64,000 nt of DNA from Miscanthus floridulus (taxonomy: Eukaryota; Streptophyta; Magnoliopsida; Poales; Poaceae). Positions 23,101 to 34,815 of this stretch are shown here, piece after piece. The position numbers and the translations under genes are program-made. Each line of letters opens with the position of its first letter. Position 1 is the stretch's first letter. The stretch is from the NCBI RefSeq assembly GCF_019320115.1, contig NC_089591.1:61823798-61887797 (forward strand), given 5' to 3'. The notes beneath the pieces were generated by a model. That model searched no databases and was not told the origin of the DNA. It saw only the letters and a list, made by a program, of their open reading frames with translations.

Positions 23101-23765
23101 TAGATATGATTAATAGTTACCCAAGGGGACGTTCCAGCAGGAGAAGACGAGGACGACCCCGAGCGGCTCCGGCACCACCTGCGCGGTCGCCGGAAAAGCG
23201 ATCAGCGGAACCCACACCTGCGTTCGCAGACACAGCACAGAGGCGTCAGCAGCAGAGAACAGGCCGGCCAGAGCAACCCCTGCTCGAGCTCGACCGATCG
23301 ATCGTCTATTCTGATTTCTGAAGCATTTTGCCGTGGCTTGCCTTCTCCGGCGTCATCCATTTGCCGAGCTGCCGCAGCGCGCCGTTGGTGGACTTGATGA
23401 GCAGCCCGACCTGACAAAACCGAGAGAAACCCCAAGACAATGTCGATACACAAATCAAACAGAGCGAAGGCACGCACGCACGAACGCACTCAGAAAAAAA
23501 AAGAAGAAGCGATGGTTGAATGGCGACGGGGGGGCGCGACCTCGTCCCTGTAGGCCTCGGCGTGGTGCTTGCCGAGATCCGTGCGGAGCGCCTGGAACGC
23601 CTCCGCCTCCTTCTCCTGGAGGAGCCGGAGGAGGCCCCGGAGCTGCGCCTGCCGCCACGCCACGCTCCGGGTCCTCCCGCCCTCGTACGCCTCCCGCAGC
23701 TCGCGCACAGTCTCCCCAAGGTCCAGCAGCGCGCCGGCGCCATCCGCCGCCTTGGTGGTGCCCAT
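12596..23765 (-). CDS. ALDH3: Class 3 aldehyde dehydrogenase, nine exons, intact
   Basis: Oxidises aldehydes to carboxylic acids with NAD(P)+. Exons (minus): 23765-23541, 23410-23342, 23217-23121, 14182-13976, 13862-13633, 13495-13335, 13253-13163, 13077-12928, 12832-12596. They total 1467 bp, 488 residues plus TGA, the usual ALDH3 length, and every junction keeps frame. By the spliced numbering, FTG is at about 198-200, the general-base Glu at about 222 (LELGGK), the catalytic Cys at about 260 (AGQACIA), EEIFGPLLP at about 349 and PFGGVGQSG at about 417. The tail ([15 protein letters not shown]) is hydrophobic, suggesting membrane association as in other ALDH3 proteins. All introns are GT-AG except intron 2, which uses a GC donor (GCAAGC). 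Intron 3 is 8938 bp and contains a Copia element. The closest family I recognise is the monocot ALDH3E group; the subfamily is an inference. Confidence 0.93.
15576..15810. mobile_element. Stowaway MITE, in duplication copy 2
   Basis: Identical counterpart of 9722-9956 with the same TA flanks. Lies in intron 3 of the ALDH3 gene. Confidence 0.75.
16165..16398. mobile_element. Stowaway-like MITE in ALDH3 intron 3
   Basis: Begins CTCCCTCCAATCTTCGTTCC after a TA and ends TTAGGACGGTGGGAG. About 234 bp, AT-rich. The right flanking dinucleotide is CA rather than TA, so the duplication is decayed. Confidence 0.6.
16496..16613 (+). repeat. 5' LTR of the intronic Copia element
   Basis: Starts TGTTGGAATG and ends CTCTTTCA, immediately before the primer-binding site. 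The first 66 bases recur at 21722-21787 with one or two substitutions. Confidence 0.85.
16614..16627 (+). other. Primer-binding site (initiator-Met tRNA type)
   Basis: TGGTATCATGAGAC directly after the LTR. It resembles the usual plant PBS TGGTATCAGAGC, with a small change. Confidence 0.65.
17151..21801 (+). pseudogene. Copia gag-pol polyprotein, one frameshift
   Basis: The start is taken at ATG 17151 ([13 protein letters not shown]). The frame is open further upstream, but this is the first good Met after the leader. Order: gag of the UBN2 type ([19 protein letters not shown]), then a Gly/Pro/Gln-rich stretch with no CCHC knuckle; protease ([14 protein letters not shown], about 18403); GAG-pre-integrase ([14 protein letters not shown], about 18810); integrase core (HCDLW..., [16 protein letters not shown]); a low-complexity Gly/Ala linker. 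The frame shifts near 19945. Reverse transcriptase ([28 protein letters not shown] at about 20761) and RNase H ([27 protein letters not shown]) follow in the second frame. The second frame reads through the polypurine tract into the LTR. Apart from the frameshift no stop breaks the domains. Confidence 0.88.
21713..21721 (+). other. Polypurine tract
   Basis: GCGGGGGAG immediately before the TGTTGG that begins the 3' LTR copy. This is the normal plus-strand priming site. Confidence 0.65.
21722..21854. repeat. Snap-back palindrome replacing the 3' LTR
   Basis: Forward arm 21722-21787 is the first 66 bases of the LTR. It is followed at once by the inverted copy (21788-21854), ending CCAACA, with one mismatch between the arms. 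The turning point is TGTACA, itself a palindrome. The rest of the LTR (the part ending CTCTTTCA) is absent. The target duplication CTGTC follows the inverted arm directly, so the palindrome is the real integrated end. Confidence 0.88.
21940..22060. mobile_element. Short MITE (..AGCAAACAGGGC family)
   Basis: Contains TGATTTGTTGTGAGAGAAAG and ends GCTTATAAGCCAAGCAAACA followed by GGGC, the hallmark of a very abundant grass MITE. Related decayed copies follow at about 22120-22260 and 22860-22945. Confidence 0.5.
22618..22734 (+). repeat. 62-bp unit, two tandem copies
   Basis: GAGAAGTAATTGGAGCCCTA... repeats at a 62-bp interval (22618 and 22680) with only two or three substitutions. Each unit contains GTGCCTAGGACACGTACAGA. 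Confidence 0.8.
22745..22844. mobile_element. Short MITE (GGCCCTGTTCGG family)
   Basis: Starts GGCCCTGTTCGGCTTTAATT and ends GCCAAACCAACGGGGC. About 100 bp, AT-rich centre. Confidence 0.45.
23121..23765 (-). CDS. ALDH3: ALDH3 exons 1-3
   Basis: Exon 1 (75 codons) starts at ATG 23765 and ends at a GAG|GT donor. Exon 2 (23 codons, [19 protein letters not shown]...) ends at AAG|GCAAGC. Exon 3 (23217-23121) encodes [20 protein letters not shown] and the FSCWNVPLG segment, ending in phase 1 at G|GTAACT. The phase-1 end fits exactly the GC at the start of exon 4 (14182), completing the Gly codon before [14 protein letters not shown]. The region upstream is the gene's promoter side. Confidence 0.9.
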
Positions 23766-23857
23766 CCTCTCAAACTGGCGAGCTCACTCTTCTACAAAGC
23801 GAAACTAGCACGGTGAGAGAGGCTGAGACTGAGAGCGCGTCCCGGGGTTTGGGTGGC

Positions 23858-23864
23858 CCATTTA
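23858..23864 (-). promoter_or_regulatory. ALDH3: Possible TATA-like element of ALDH3
   Basis: The minus strand reads GCAATAAATGG about 95 bp upstream of ATG 23765, just 5' of a GC-rich leader. A weak match to TATA, listed only because of its position. Confidence 0.3.
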
Positions 23865-23865
23865 T

Positions 23866-25944
23866 TGCACCTGGCGCGCCGCGCAGCTGCGTGCTGACAC
23901 GACGCTTCAATGTTTGTTGCCGCAGTAGCCGTAGCATGCAGCACTTGATTTTGCAAAAATTTTCATGTATAAAGCATTAAATATAAATAAAAAATAAAAT
24001 TAATTACACAGTTTAAACGAAATTCACAAAATGAATCTTTTAAACCTAATTAGACTATGATTAAATACTAATTGTCAAATAATAACGAAAATACTACAGT
24101 ACCATTTCGTCAAAAATTTTGCCGGCTAAACAAGGCCTTCGTCCGAGCGGTTGGGATGGATGAACGAGCCTTCAATGCATGTACACGGGTAGTTCGCCGG
24201 AATTATCATTCTTCAATCCAACCTGCTGCTGTTGTTTTGCTGTTTTATTACGAAAAAAAAATATTATATTATAATTGATAAACATGACTGATAGGATAAG
24301 ATAAAGAAACACTACGGGAATGGGATTTATTAGAGGTGATTTTCTGACAGGAGTGGCGCGTCGTTCTGTTTATCTTATCAGTCGTACTTTTTTAATTAAT
24401 AAATAATATTTTTTTATATTAAATCAGTCTAGAGTACTTTGAGTCCGCGCTTATGCCAAGCGAACTGCGCAAATTGTCGTGGCCATGCCCTCGCGCGTCC
24501 ACCGATCGGCTCATGGGCTCATGGCTCAGGCAGTCAGGCAGCAGGATCTAGCGACTAGCGAGGCACCACTGTGAGCATAGGCATGTGTACAAGGCTGGCC
24601 TATCCCTAGCAGCCTAGGTAAAGCAACGTGGATGGTACCGTACGTCACATTCATTTCCACCGCTGACGCTAGCTGCAAGCCTGCAACTGGAAACAGCAAT
24701 GCCAGCGCGGAAGGCACAACACAGCCACACCCACCGTATGGACCGTGCGCTCTTGCAATCTATACGGAGCACATGTAAGAGCATGGTTAATAAGCCAGTC
24801 AGCAGCCAGCGGTACGCTGAGCCATGTCATCTTAAGATAGCGTATGTAAATATGCGAATAATAAGTTGGCGTTTAGGCTGGCTGTTAGTTTTTCTTTATT
24901 GAATACTTTATTTGCATGTGTATCTCATCTCATCTCTCGTGGCTACATCTTTGTTGCCCCTTGCAATGCCAGGCAAGAAAACAGACCTGGTGGGAGCATA
25001 GGATCCAGAGGAGGGAACGGGAGGCCACCAAAACAGCAGCTCTGTCGCTCGTACAGGATGGGAGCAGGCGATTGTGTCTTGGGAAGTGCCCTTCAGCCGG
25101 GCGGCAAGGCTACCGCCCGCTTCCTTCTCTCTCATCTGTTCTCCCTCCTCCAGCTCAGATTCTGTTGACGTGGACTCCCTCGCCGCCGGCTTCCAGTCGA
25201 TCAGTATACTTGCTCTAAAATTTATAAAACCAATTACATAGATGGAGGCTAATTTATGTCACATCAAATATTTAGATACTAATAAAAAATATTAAATATA
25301 GATTAATTATAAAACCAATTACATAGATGGAGGCTAATTTATGAGGCGATTTTTTAAGCCTAATTAATTTGTCATTAGCACATATTTACTGTAGCAACAC
25401 GTTGTCAAATCATGGACTAATTAGACTTAAAAGATTCATCTCGCAAATTAGTTGCAAGTTGTGTAATTAGTTTCATAATTAATCTATATTTGATACTTTA
25501 TGCATGTGTCCGAACATTCAATGTGATAGAAATTTTAGGAGGCATGGCAGGAACCAATCAGGACCTAAATTCAGGCAAGGGAAGATCAAGACTGCCTGAC
25601 ATGTGTGTGAGGATCCATGAAAAAAAACTGTACATATGCTCCTCGCAGAAGTGGTTGAACTGAGCCGCGCCCGTGCGCTCACGCAGATTATACAGATGTT
25701 CATTTCTAATTGAGTACTGTAGATGGGGAGAGGTGCGTAGTAGCTTTTTTTCTGATCTGACATGGGCTTAAGCAATAGGCCGTGCTGCTGCGTGTGACCA
25801 ATATGCGGAGCGAAAGCCTGCTATCCACGGATTTTCCTCTACTTTTTCTTTGAGCAAGTTTCGCTCTGCATGTGGGCACACGGTTGCTTGACATAATAAT
25901 GGGTTTATGCCATGTTCGTTTTTGCTGAAAAATCATGAGTGCTA
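23866..25944. other. Intergenic region upstream of ALDH3, MITE-rich
   Basis: No gene recognised. It holds arms of a GTTTAG-type MITE at about 23960-24130 (ending GCTAAACAAGGCC) and at about 25225-25510. The latter contains a 30-bp direct repeat (AAAACCAATTACATAGATGG... at 25227 and 25313). There is a possible element from AGAGCATGG (24778) to TTGCTCT (25216). At 25913-25944 a MITE end (GCCATGTTCG...GCTGAAAAATCATGA) is cut off by the SIRE-like LTR. Confidence 0.4.
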
Positions 25945-26144
25945 ACCTAGTTTATCAAAGTGATTATGAGATAGATAGCACCACTCCAAATAATGAAGAA
26001 ATGGCAAAGATCATGACGATGGCGATGGCATGGTGATGATCAAATGCTTGAACTTGAAAAGAAAAAAGAGAAAAACAAAAGACTTAAGACAAAGATATAA
26101 ATAGTATGAGCCATTTTATTTCGGTGATCAAGATACTTAGCGAG
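25945..26144 (+). repeat. 5' LTR of the SIRE-like element, first piece
   Basis: TAACCTAGTTTATCAAAG... to CACTTAGCGAG-type sequence, matching 49621-49822 in the 3' LTR at roughly 90 percent or better. Interrupted at 26145 by the TGTGG end of the second-level element. Confidence 0.85.
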
Positions 26145-26543
26145 TGTGGGGGTATGGCCCCCGATATCCACAAGACAAGACATGGGCCGCACCATCAGAG
26201 GTGGCCCGGCCTACAAGGTCAAAACGTGCACGACGCTGCTCGGCGTGCACCGCAAGCTATTGTATAGTACCAAATAGGATACTTTACTCGTAACCATACC
26301 CCTCCAAAGTATATAAGGAGAGGCAGGGGTCCCCTGGTGGACAGATCTATCTACTACATCTCAATACAATACACCAAAGATACAGGACATTGGGTATTAC
26401 GTCGATCAGACAGCCCGAACCTGTCTAAATCGCTGTCTCTGCGCCTTGTGTCACCATCCGGTTTCTAATTACGCGCACCCCCACCGACAAATCTACCATC
26501 GCAGGATACCCCTCGGTGGACTGCCGATGATATTCTGTCGACA
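26145..26543 (+). repeat. 5' LTR of the non-autonomous element
   Basis: 399 bp, with a TATA-like AAGTATATAAGGAGAGGCAG about 150 bp in. Aligns end to end with 41769-42167. Confidence 0.85.
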
Positions 26544-26565
26544 GTTGGCGCGCCAGGTAGGAGTG

Positions 26566-29500
26566 TGTGACAGAACCGACCAATTATACGAAATTAAGTA
26601 AGAAAATCATCCACCAGAGCAGACGATTGAGCAAACTTAAGCCCGTATAACCCGGTAGTCCGTGAAATCACGAAGGATTTCAAACCAACTCGTGTCCCAG
26701 CCATGATCGTAGTAAGTTTAGCGGTCACCATCACATATTACGTAAAAGTTCACATAACAGATACATCAGAGTTTCAACATAGTTATTACAAACCAGTTCG
26801 AATAAAAAGTAGCGGAAGTCTTTTGTTCAAATCACACACACACACACAGAGTTGAAATATAGTGCCAGCGGATGATCATCTCCAATCAAAAGCATTAGAT
26901 GAGACGTAAGGAATGACCATGCCCATGGTCCTAAGCATCACCCATCGCAGGATACAGGCAGTTGATACAGTAGCCATAGTACATCTGCCCATCTGCAACA
27001 AGTGGGAATAAAACCCTGAGTACGAGAATGTACTCAGCCAGACTTACCCGACATAACCGAAAATAATGACACCAAGGATTATGAAGGGCTTTATAGTAGG
27101 GTAGCTGACTCATTTGCAAAAAGAAGCATTTTTAGCAATTCAAGAACCTGTCTAAAAGCATTATTGCCAAGTTAATTATTATTAACCTGTCAACTAGGTT
27201 TGCACCTATGCTAGAGTAAACAGGTGATTAAGCAGATAATGATAACCAATGATCATTAAACAACTTCCATACTGTCATACTCACTATAACTGTCCAAGTG
27301 TTCCATAGCATTTACTACGATGAAGTAACTCAAGTCAAGTGCTCACTATCCAGGAGCGATGGCGATTCGAATCGATTCCTAACCAGCTGGTGATTTATTC
27401 CTTACACAAACCTCACTCACCCGCTAAAGTGAGATATTGATCACCGAGTCAACTTTCCAGGAATCTCGAGTTTGCCAGGAACCACATGTACCCGGGGGCC
27501 GACCGACTGCACTTTGGTCTTATCATCCCGCCCCCGTGTCCTACCACACCTGCTCCGGTACAGTGCGTTGCGGGCAATCTACTCGGCCCGAAAAATCTCC
27601 CAGCTTCGCGGTCGGAAGGTACTTTATCCGGCCAGCTAAATGTAAGGCATGCGTTCAACATGACTCGAGGCCCAACAACGGTCGGTCCTTAATCGACACA
27701 AACGGAAACACTACAGTCCAAAACTCTGCAAGTCTCCGTCCGGTCTCAACTTTATTTAACACTTAGTTATACTATGACTTCATAGTCATCCAAGCAGATC
27801 CAGGTAACCACCTATAGCTCGCAGGTGACAGGAAATCACCCGACTTCTACCGGTCTAAGCCAGCTAAGCATTGACTCGACTGCGGATACCAGGGTAACAA
27901 GGATATAGTATAACAAAGGTAAACAAGGTATAATGCAGCAACGGTTGCAAACAACTCCTGAACGTAATGCATCAATTAAAGTAAAGCATTTAATTAATTA
28001 ATTGCAAACCGGGAGAAAAATGCTCCGGGGCTTGCCTCTCTCGAAGGAGCTCGGACGGTGATCGGGGCACTCCGGAAGTTCCTCAACGTCCTCCTCGTTG
28101 ACTTCTGGCACTTCCTGCTGCTGCACCTCGAGCTGCTCCTCGGGCTCCTCGGGGATGACGACCGGGTTCTCGGTTTGCGATCCTGTATGATGCAATGCGC
28201 GTAAGTGATTATGCAACGGTGCATCGAAGGAGATGCATGCAAGGGATATGTTGAAATGCAAGGTAGTCAACATCATCTAAGAACTATACTACAAGCACAT
28301 GTCATCTACTGCATTCTCTTCTACTACTAATATGTTAAGTTAACCTATCTTATGAAATGCTTCAAAGATACACCAAAGCTTTACTACTTTCTTAATCACA
28401 CTTAAAGCAACACTTGCTTAAACCCTAATTAATAATAGGTTTGAATAGCAACCTATATTTCTGATGCTCATAAAAATCTGAGAAAATTGCAGTAGCATAC
28501 TACTACCCTCAAAAGACTACCATAAAAATTTCATGGCATTTGGATAAGTAAACTATCCTACACAAAAATGACAAGTTATAGCATAAAAATGATCATGAAA
28601 TTACTTTGTACTATGAAAAGTGTCAACCAATAGATTTAGTATTTTTCCTAAGTTCTAAACAGTCAATAATAACTGTACAAAAATTACCACATGCATGTTT
28701 TATACAAATTTTGCTCTCTAGCAAAAATAACAAAATTCAGCCAGTAAAGGTACTTGAACTACACCTCAAAATTTTTCCACAGCACATGCATGAAATATAT
28801 TTTTCCTAGGAAGTACATTACATAATAAGATTAACAACCTTGAAATCATATTTTTCTGAAGCCTATAGATTTTTCTACATATTTTTCAAATTATCAGCAA
28901 TATCCATGATTAAATAAAATCCTACAGAAAAATATCTCAAAAATGACATGCAATAAATTTTCCAAGTAGATCTGTTGATAAGGAACCTAGCAAAATTTGT
29001 TTCAACAAATTTGGAGCAAGTTTGAGTATCCAAACATTTTGCAAACCATTTCTGTTTTCAAATAATAAAGAATAAATGGAAAACAATTCTTTAAAACTCT
29101 ACTGGGCCGGCCCGCTGGAAACGAACTGGCCCACTACTGTGCGCACACACACATGGCCCAGAACGGCGCAGCCCAGCCTGGCTCTCCTCGGCTCGGCGAC
29201 GGGTGGCGCCACGCGGCGGTCGGCTTCTGCCGGCATCAGGGCGCAGGCGCGCGAGTGCGGGCGAACGGGGGCGCGGCGTGGGCCTGGGCTGGCGAGGCGG
29301 CTGCTGGGCCAAGGCGGAGCGCGGAAGCAGGCCAGCGCGGTGCGGGGCTGGGCTGGCTTCGGCTGGCGGGCCAGAAGCGAGGCGCAAGGCCCACGAAGGT
29401 AAAACCAGATTTTTCAAATTAATTTGAATCCCTTTTTCATTCAAACGAATTTTTGGACTAAATTAAAGCAGTTTCAAACTTTGGACCAAAAATGAAAGTT

Positions 29501-29920
29501 GCTCAAAATTTTATCCTCTACAACTTTGATTACATGACCAAAGTCCAATTTCTTATAGATTTTGAATTACAAAATCAAAGTCAAATTTTAACTCAAAACC
29601 CTAATTTTGGGGAATTATTTTTAAAGCAAAATTTGGCAATAATTCAAATACAAACCTTGCTCCAAAAATTATGCTAAACAATTCTAGCTGATTTACAATC
29701 ATAACCAAACAGTTTCTACTAAACTAGCAAGCAAAATCAGGGCAAAACAACTATAATAAGTGTATGTACCATTTACGTTTCACAAACATGTTTCGTATGT
29801 TTCGAAGTAATGTGTCAGTTGTTATATGCAAGATTATGCATGTATGATTTGGATGCTTGATGATGCATGATATGCGTGATTTGCAGTGCCTAAATGCAGG
29901 CATAACACCGGGGTGTTACA
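26566..29920 (-). repeat. 3' LTR of the chromovirus
   Basis: Plus-strand ends TGTGACAG and GTGTTACA. Contains a (CA)n run near 26837, an acidic minus-strand ORF at 28276-27998 present in both LTRs (92 codons, Glu/Pro-rich, no known domain), and a GC-rich patch at about 29100-29400. Confidence 0.92.
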
Positions 29921-29933
29921 GCCCTCCCCCCTT
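29921..29933 (-). other. Polypurine tract of the chromovirus
   Basis: Minus strand AAGGGGGGAGGGC directly before the TGTAACACC that starts the 3' LTR. Confidence 0.8.
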
Positions 29934-32900
29934 ATAAAAATCTCGTCCCGAGATTTGGGTTACGAACCATTTGTTATAAAATTCTTCATAAGCTTTTTGT
30001 AGATACTCTCCTGTTTCCCAAGTTGCATCTCCCTCATCATGATGATCCCACTGTATCTTGTAAGTTTTCACCACACTATTCCGAGTAGCACGTTCCTTAG
30101 TGTCTAACACTCGGACTGGTTGTTCCCGATACACCAAATCTGATTTGAGTTGAATACCTCGAGGTTCTATTCTTTCCTCCGGAACACGCAAACATTTCTT
30201 GAGATGTGATACATGGAAAACTGGGAAAACTGTACTCATTGTCTCAGGTAACTCTAACTTGTAGGCTACCGGACCTCTTTGTTCCAAGATCTTGTATGGT
30301 CCTACGAATCTTGCGGCAAGCTTTCTTCGGATTTCAAACCTTTTCTTCTTCATTGGTGTAACTTTCAGATAAACATAGTCTCCAACTTCAAACACAAGGG
30401 GTCTCCTTCTTTTGTCTACATAGCTTTTCTGACGTGATTGGGCAGCTTTCATATTCTGCTGAATAATATGAACTTTCTTCTCGGCTTCTTCTACAAAGTC
30501 AATGCCATAATACCTTCTATCACCAGGCTCGATCCAATTCAATGGTGTTCTACATTTTCTGCCATATAAAGCTTCGAATGGGGCCATCTTGATGCTTTCT
30601 TGATAGCTATTATTATAAGAAAACTCAGCTAACGGTAACCATGACTCCCATGATCCCTTGGAAGACAATACACAGGCTCTCAACATATCTTCCAAAACAG
30701 CATTTACTCGTTCAGTCTGACCATCTGTCTGAGGATGATAAGCGGTACTGCGAATTAAACTAGTTCCTAAGCCTTTGTGTAAATGTTCCCAAAAATGAGC
30801 CGTGAATTGTGAGCCTCTATCAGATATTATGGTCTTGGGTATACCGTGCAACCTCACAATTTCTGCGATATACTTCTCAGCATATTGAGGTGGTCGATAA
30901 TCTGTTTTGACAGGCAAGAAATGAGCGGTCTTGGTAAGACGATCCACAATTACCCAAATTGAATCATGTCCTTTTTGAGTAGTGGGCAAACCCGTGATAA
31001 AATCCATACTGATATCGTCCCACTTCCAACTAGGGACTGATAAAGGTTGCAACATACCGGCAGGCTTCATGTGAATGGCTTTCACTCGACAACATGTGTC
31101 ACATCTGACAACATATGCTGTAATTTCTTTCTTCATTTTGGTCCACCAATAGCGAGATCTTAGTTCTTGATACATCTTACTACTTCCGGGATGGATAGAT
31201 AGCTTAGACAGGTGAGCTTCATCCATGAGTTTATTCCTAAGCTCTCGATCCTTGGGAACCACAAGACGGTTGTCAAACCACAACACGCCCTGTTCATCCA
31301 CTTTAAAGTGTTGAGACGGCTTTTCTTTTATTTTCTCTTTGATGTGGAATATTCCCTTGTCAGTTTTCTGACCTTCTATTATCTTACTCTCCAAAGAGCA
31401 ACTAATCTGAATACTATTTAACACAGCAGGATGCATTAGATCGAATCCATCTTCAAGTAATGGCTGCACAGTCAAGTAATGTGACTTCCTGCTCAAAGCA
31501 TCTGCCACTACATTGGCTTTGCCAGGATGATATTGCACATTCAAGTTGTAATCTTTGATCAATTCCAACCATCTACGTTGTCTCATGTTTAGCTCTGGTT
31601 GGGTAAAGATATACTTAAGACTCTTGTGATCCGTGAAAATATTGCACACATTACCAAGTAGGTAATGTCTCCAAATTTTTAGGGCGTGCACAACTGCAGC
31701 AAGTTCAAGATCATGTGTTGGATAGTTGATCTCGTGCTTTCTCAATTGACGTGATGCATAAGCTATGACTCTCCTTTCTTGCATAAGAACACAACCCAAT
31801 CCAGTCTTTGATGCATCGCAAAACACATCAAATGGTTTCTCTATATCCGGTTGTGCTAGAACAGGAGCAGTGGTCAACAGTTTCCGCAAAGTGTGGAAAG
31901 CTGCTTCACACTCCTCTGTCCACACAAACTTGTGATCCTTCTGTAGGAGACTCGTCATCGGTTTGGCGATCTTTGAGAAATCTGGTATAAAGCGACGGTA
32001 ATAACCCGCTAGTCCTAAGAAACTTCTAATCTCAGGAACTGTGGTCGGTGCTTTCCAATTCATAACTTCTTGCACCTTACTTGGATCGACTGAAACTCCA
32101 TTCTCTGACAGAATGTGACCCAGGAAAGGGACTTCCTTCAACCAGAATTCGCATTTGCTAAACTTAGCATATAATTGATGATCTCTCAGTCTGGTCAAGA
32201 CAATTCTCAGATGCTCTTCGTGATCTTTCTCATTCTCGGAGTACACCAGAATGTCATCGATGAATACTACCACAAACTTATCCAATTCCGGCATGAAAAC
32301 TGTATTCATCAAGAACATAAAATATGCGGGAGCATTTGTCAAGCCAAAAGACATGACAAGATACTCATACAACCCGTATCTGGTGGAAAATACAGTTTTT
32401 GGTATATCCTGTGGCCTAATCTTGATCTGATGATAACCGGATCTCAAATCTATTTTTGAGAACACCTTGGCCTTGGATAATTGGTCAAACAGAACATCAA
32501 TATGTGGCAAGGGATATTTATTCTTGACGGTCACAGCATTGAGTGGCCTATAATCTACGCACATTCTCAACGTGCCCTCTTTCTTTTTCTTCACAAACAA
32601 AGCTGGACATCCCCATTCAGACTTGGTTGGCCGAATAAACCCCTTTTTCGACAAATCTTCTAATTGCTTCTTTAGCTCAGCTAACTCGTCTGGAGGCATC
32701 CGATAGGGCCTCCTTGAAATCGGAGCTGTTCCAGGGACTAACTCAATTCCAAACTCAATCTCTCTATCTAGCGGAAGACCAGGTAGCTCATCCGGGAATA
32801 CGTCCGGGAATTCACACACTACCGGAATCTGATGAATAGGAGTGACTGCCGTAGCGCATGTAACACTTATAAGGTCTGTTCTTCGAGGCAATGGTACTTG

Positions 32901-34454
32901 GAAAGTACCCTCACCCAGGGGATCCTTAAGGGTAAGTACTCGACCTCCAGTATCTATGACTGCTCCCCAATCCTTCATCCAATTCATCCCTATAATGACA
33001 TCCAAGACTAACCCAGGCATAACTATCAAGTTCACTCGGAACTTTCTGCTACCTAATTCAAGGGTTGCCCCTCGAACCATCCGGTTGGTCAACACATCAG
33101 CCCCTGCTGAACTTATACGGTAACCATAACCCAATTCTGTGCATAGTTGTTCATATTTCTGTGCAAATGCTTGACTCATAAAAGAATGCGATGATCCGGA
33201 ATCAAATAGAACAACTGCAGGGTTTTCATTGACAGTAAACTTACCAGCAGTGATGGGCTCTCCCTCTGGAATTTCATCCACTGTTGTACTGTGCACTCTA
33301 GCATTATAAGTCTGCTGCTTCTTCTTGGGCGGGTATGGACAAAACCTCGAGAAATGACCGGGTTGATCGCAGTTATAGCAGGGTCCTCTCACTGTCCCGG
33401 CAGATCCCACAGCTCCCTTAGAACTGCCTTGTACCGCAGTTGCGGCTGCTTTGTTGGGCTGTACTACCATCTTGTACGGCTTTTGAGGTCCACGGAAATT
33501 CTGGCTTCTTGGCTGAGGTGGCCTGAATCTAGCGCCAGGTGCCGATGGGCGATAAGGAGGACGACCTCCCATAGGTGCTCTAGCTTGAGACGGCCCACCT
33601 TCGAAGGCTCTCTTGCGTGTCTTGGCTGCGGTGCTGGCGTTGTTATTCTTCTCCTGCTTCAGACAGTCACTGATGAAATCGTTGAATCTGACGCGGTTGT
33701 TGGTACCAACATGCTTCATCATTTTTGGATTGAGACCCCTCTTAAAGCTGGCTATTCTCTTAGCATCTGTGTCAACCATGTCGGGAGCATAGCGACATAA
33801 GTTGTTGAAAGCATGCAGGTATTGCGTCACGGTCTTGGTACCCTGGTTCAATGCCAGAAACTCTCCCAACTTCATCTCTGTCAGCCCGGGTGGAATATAG
33901 ACTCCGTGGAAGGCCTCAGCAAACTCTCTCCAAGAAATCTGAGCATTTGGAGGGAAGGTGGTGCGATGGTGCTTCCACCACATTCCCGCCGGTCCTTGCA
34001 ATTGAAGTGCAGCATACTCCGTTTTTAGCACCTCAGTCATTCTCAACACACGGAATTTATCTTCCATCGTGTTGATCCATTCCTCAGCATCAAGTGGCTC
34101 TGTTGCTTCCTTGAAGACTGGTGGCCTGGTGTCCATGAAATCTTTGAAGCTGCTATATTGGTTCACTCCCATGCCACCACCTTGATTGTTACCACGTTGA
34201 ACGTTGTTGGCGATGGTTCTGAGAAGATCCTCCATGTTCTTCTGAGATTGTTCTGTGTTGCGCTGACTCCCGAGTAGCTGTGCGAGGAACATTTCGGGGG
34301 TAAATGGGGGCGGAGGTGGCAAATGCGGTTCATGGGGAGGTTCATTGTTGTTGCTGTGGTTTCCACCACCACCACCACCACCACCGGTCCCTGCACCGTT
34401 GGCACCGGGCTCAGCGGCCTCATACGTGGTTCGGCGAGTGTTTGTCATCTGCAT
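29934..34454 (-). CDS. Chromovirus gag-pol polyprotein, intact, 1512 aa
   Basis: The frame runs from ATG 34454 to a stop close to the polypurine tract (about 29916). Approximate order by residue: Gly/Asn-rich N-terminus; retrotransposon gag ([16 protein letters not shown], about 125); CCHC knuckle [14 protein letters not shown] (about 360); aspartic protease [11 protein letters not shown] (about 416); reverse transcriptase with [12 protein letters not shown] (about 730); RNase H ([14 protein letters not shown], about 875); integrase HHCC zinc site (about 1080-1120) and DDE core ([27 protein letters not shown], about 1150-1245); then a C-terminal chromodomain-like part ([17 protein letters not shown], about 1465). 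The chromodomain defines the chromoviruses and is thought to steer integration to marked chromatin. No stop or frameshift: this copy could still be competent. Confidence 0.93.
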
Positions 34455-34815
34455 ATTTCAGCAACAAGTATGATTGAGTGAAGCTGTAATAATTGCGAGT
34501 GAGGGAAAAATTATGCCATACTGAATTTACTGGAGAGAATAAATTCATACAATAAAAACAGAGGCACAACAATCGCAATTCCAATTAAAACAACAGCACT
34601 TAATCGAGTTACTTAAACGGCAAACATCGCGTCCATACAATCACATTGCCAGTATACATACACTGGACTTTTTATGCGTTCAGATATCGCATCCGAAAAT
34701 CAAGTTCCAAACACATGCCAATTCTCATACGTTCGAAGCAACATACGATAGATTACATGCCAACAAAAGAAAGGTCATCGCGACAAGACCTAGATACTAG
34801 CGCAAAGCTACTAGC

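Larger units (their letters stand above)
21860..23120 (-). other. ALDH3 intron 3, 5' portion
   Basis: Intronic sequence between exon 3 and the Copia insertion. It holds several MITE fragments (listed separately), a (CAG)n run at about 22584-22598 and a duplicated 62-bp unit. No exon is seen. Confidence 0.7.

Noticed and set aside
24778..25216. A MITE with AGAGCA/TGCTCT ends
   Set aside because: The terminal match is only about 6-8 bp and no target duplication was found, so it is mentioned only as a possibility in the regional entry.
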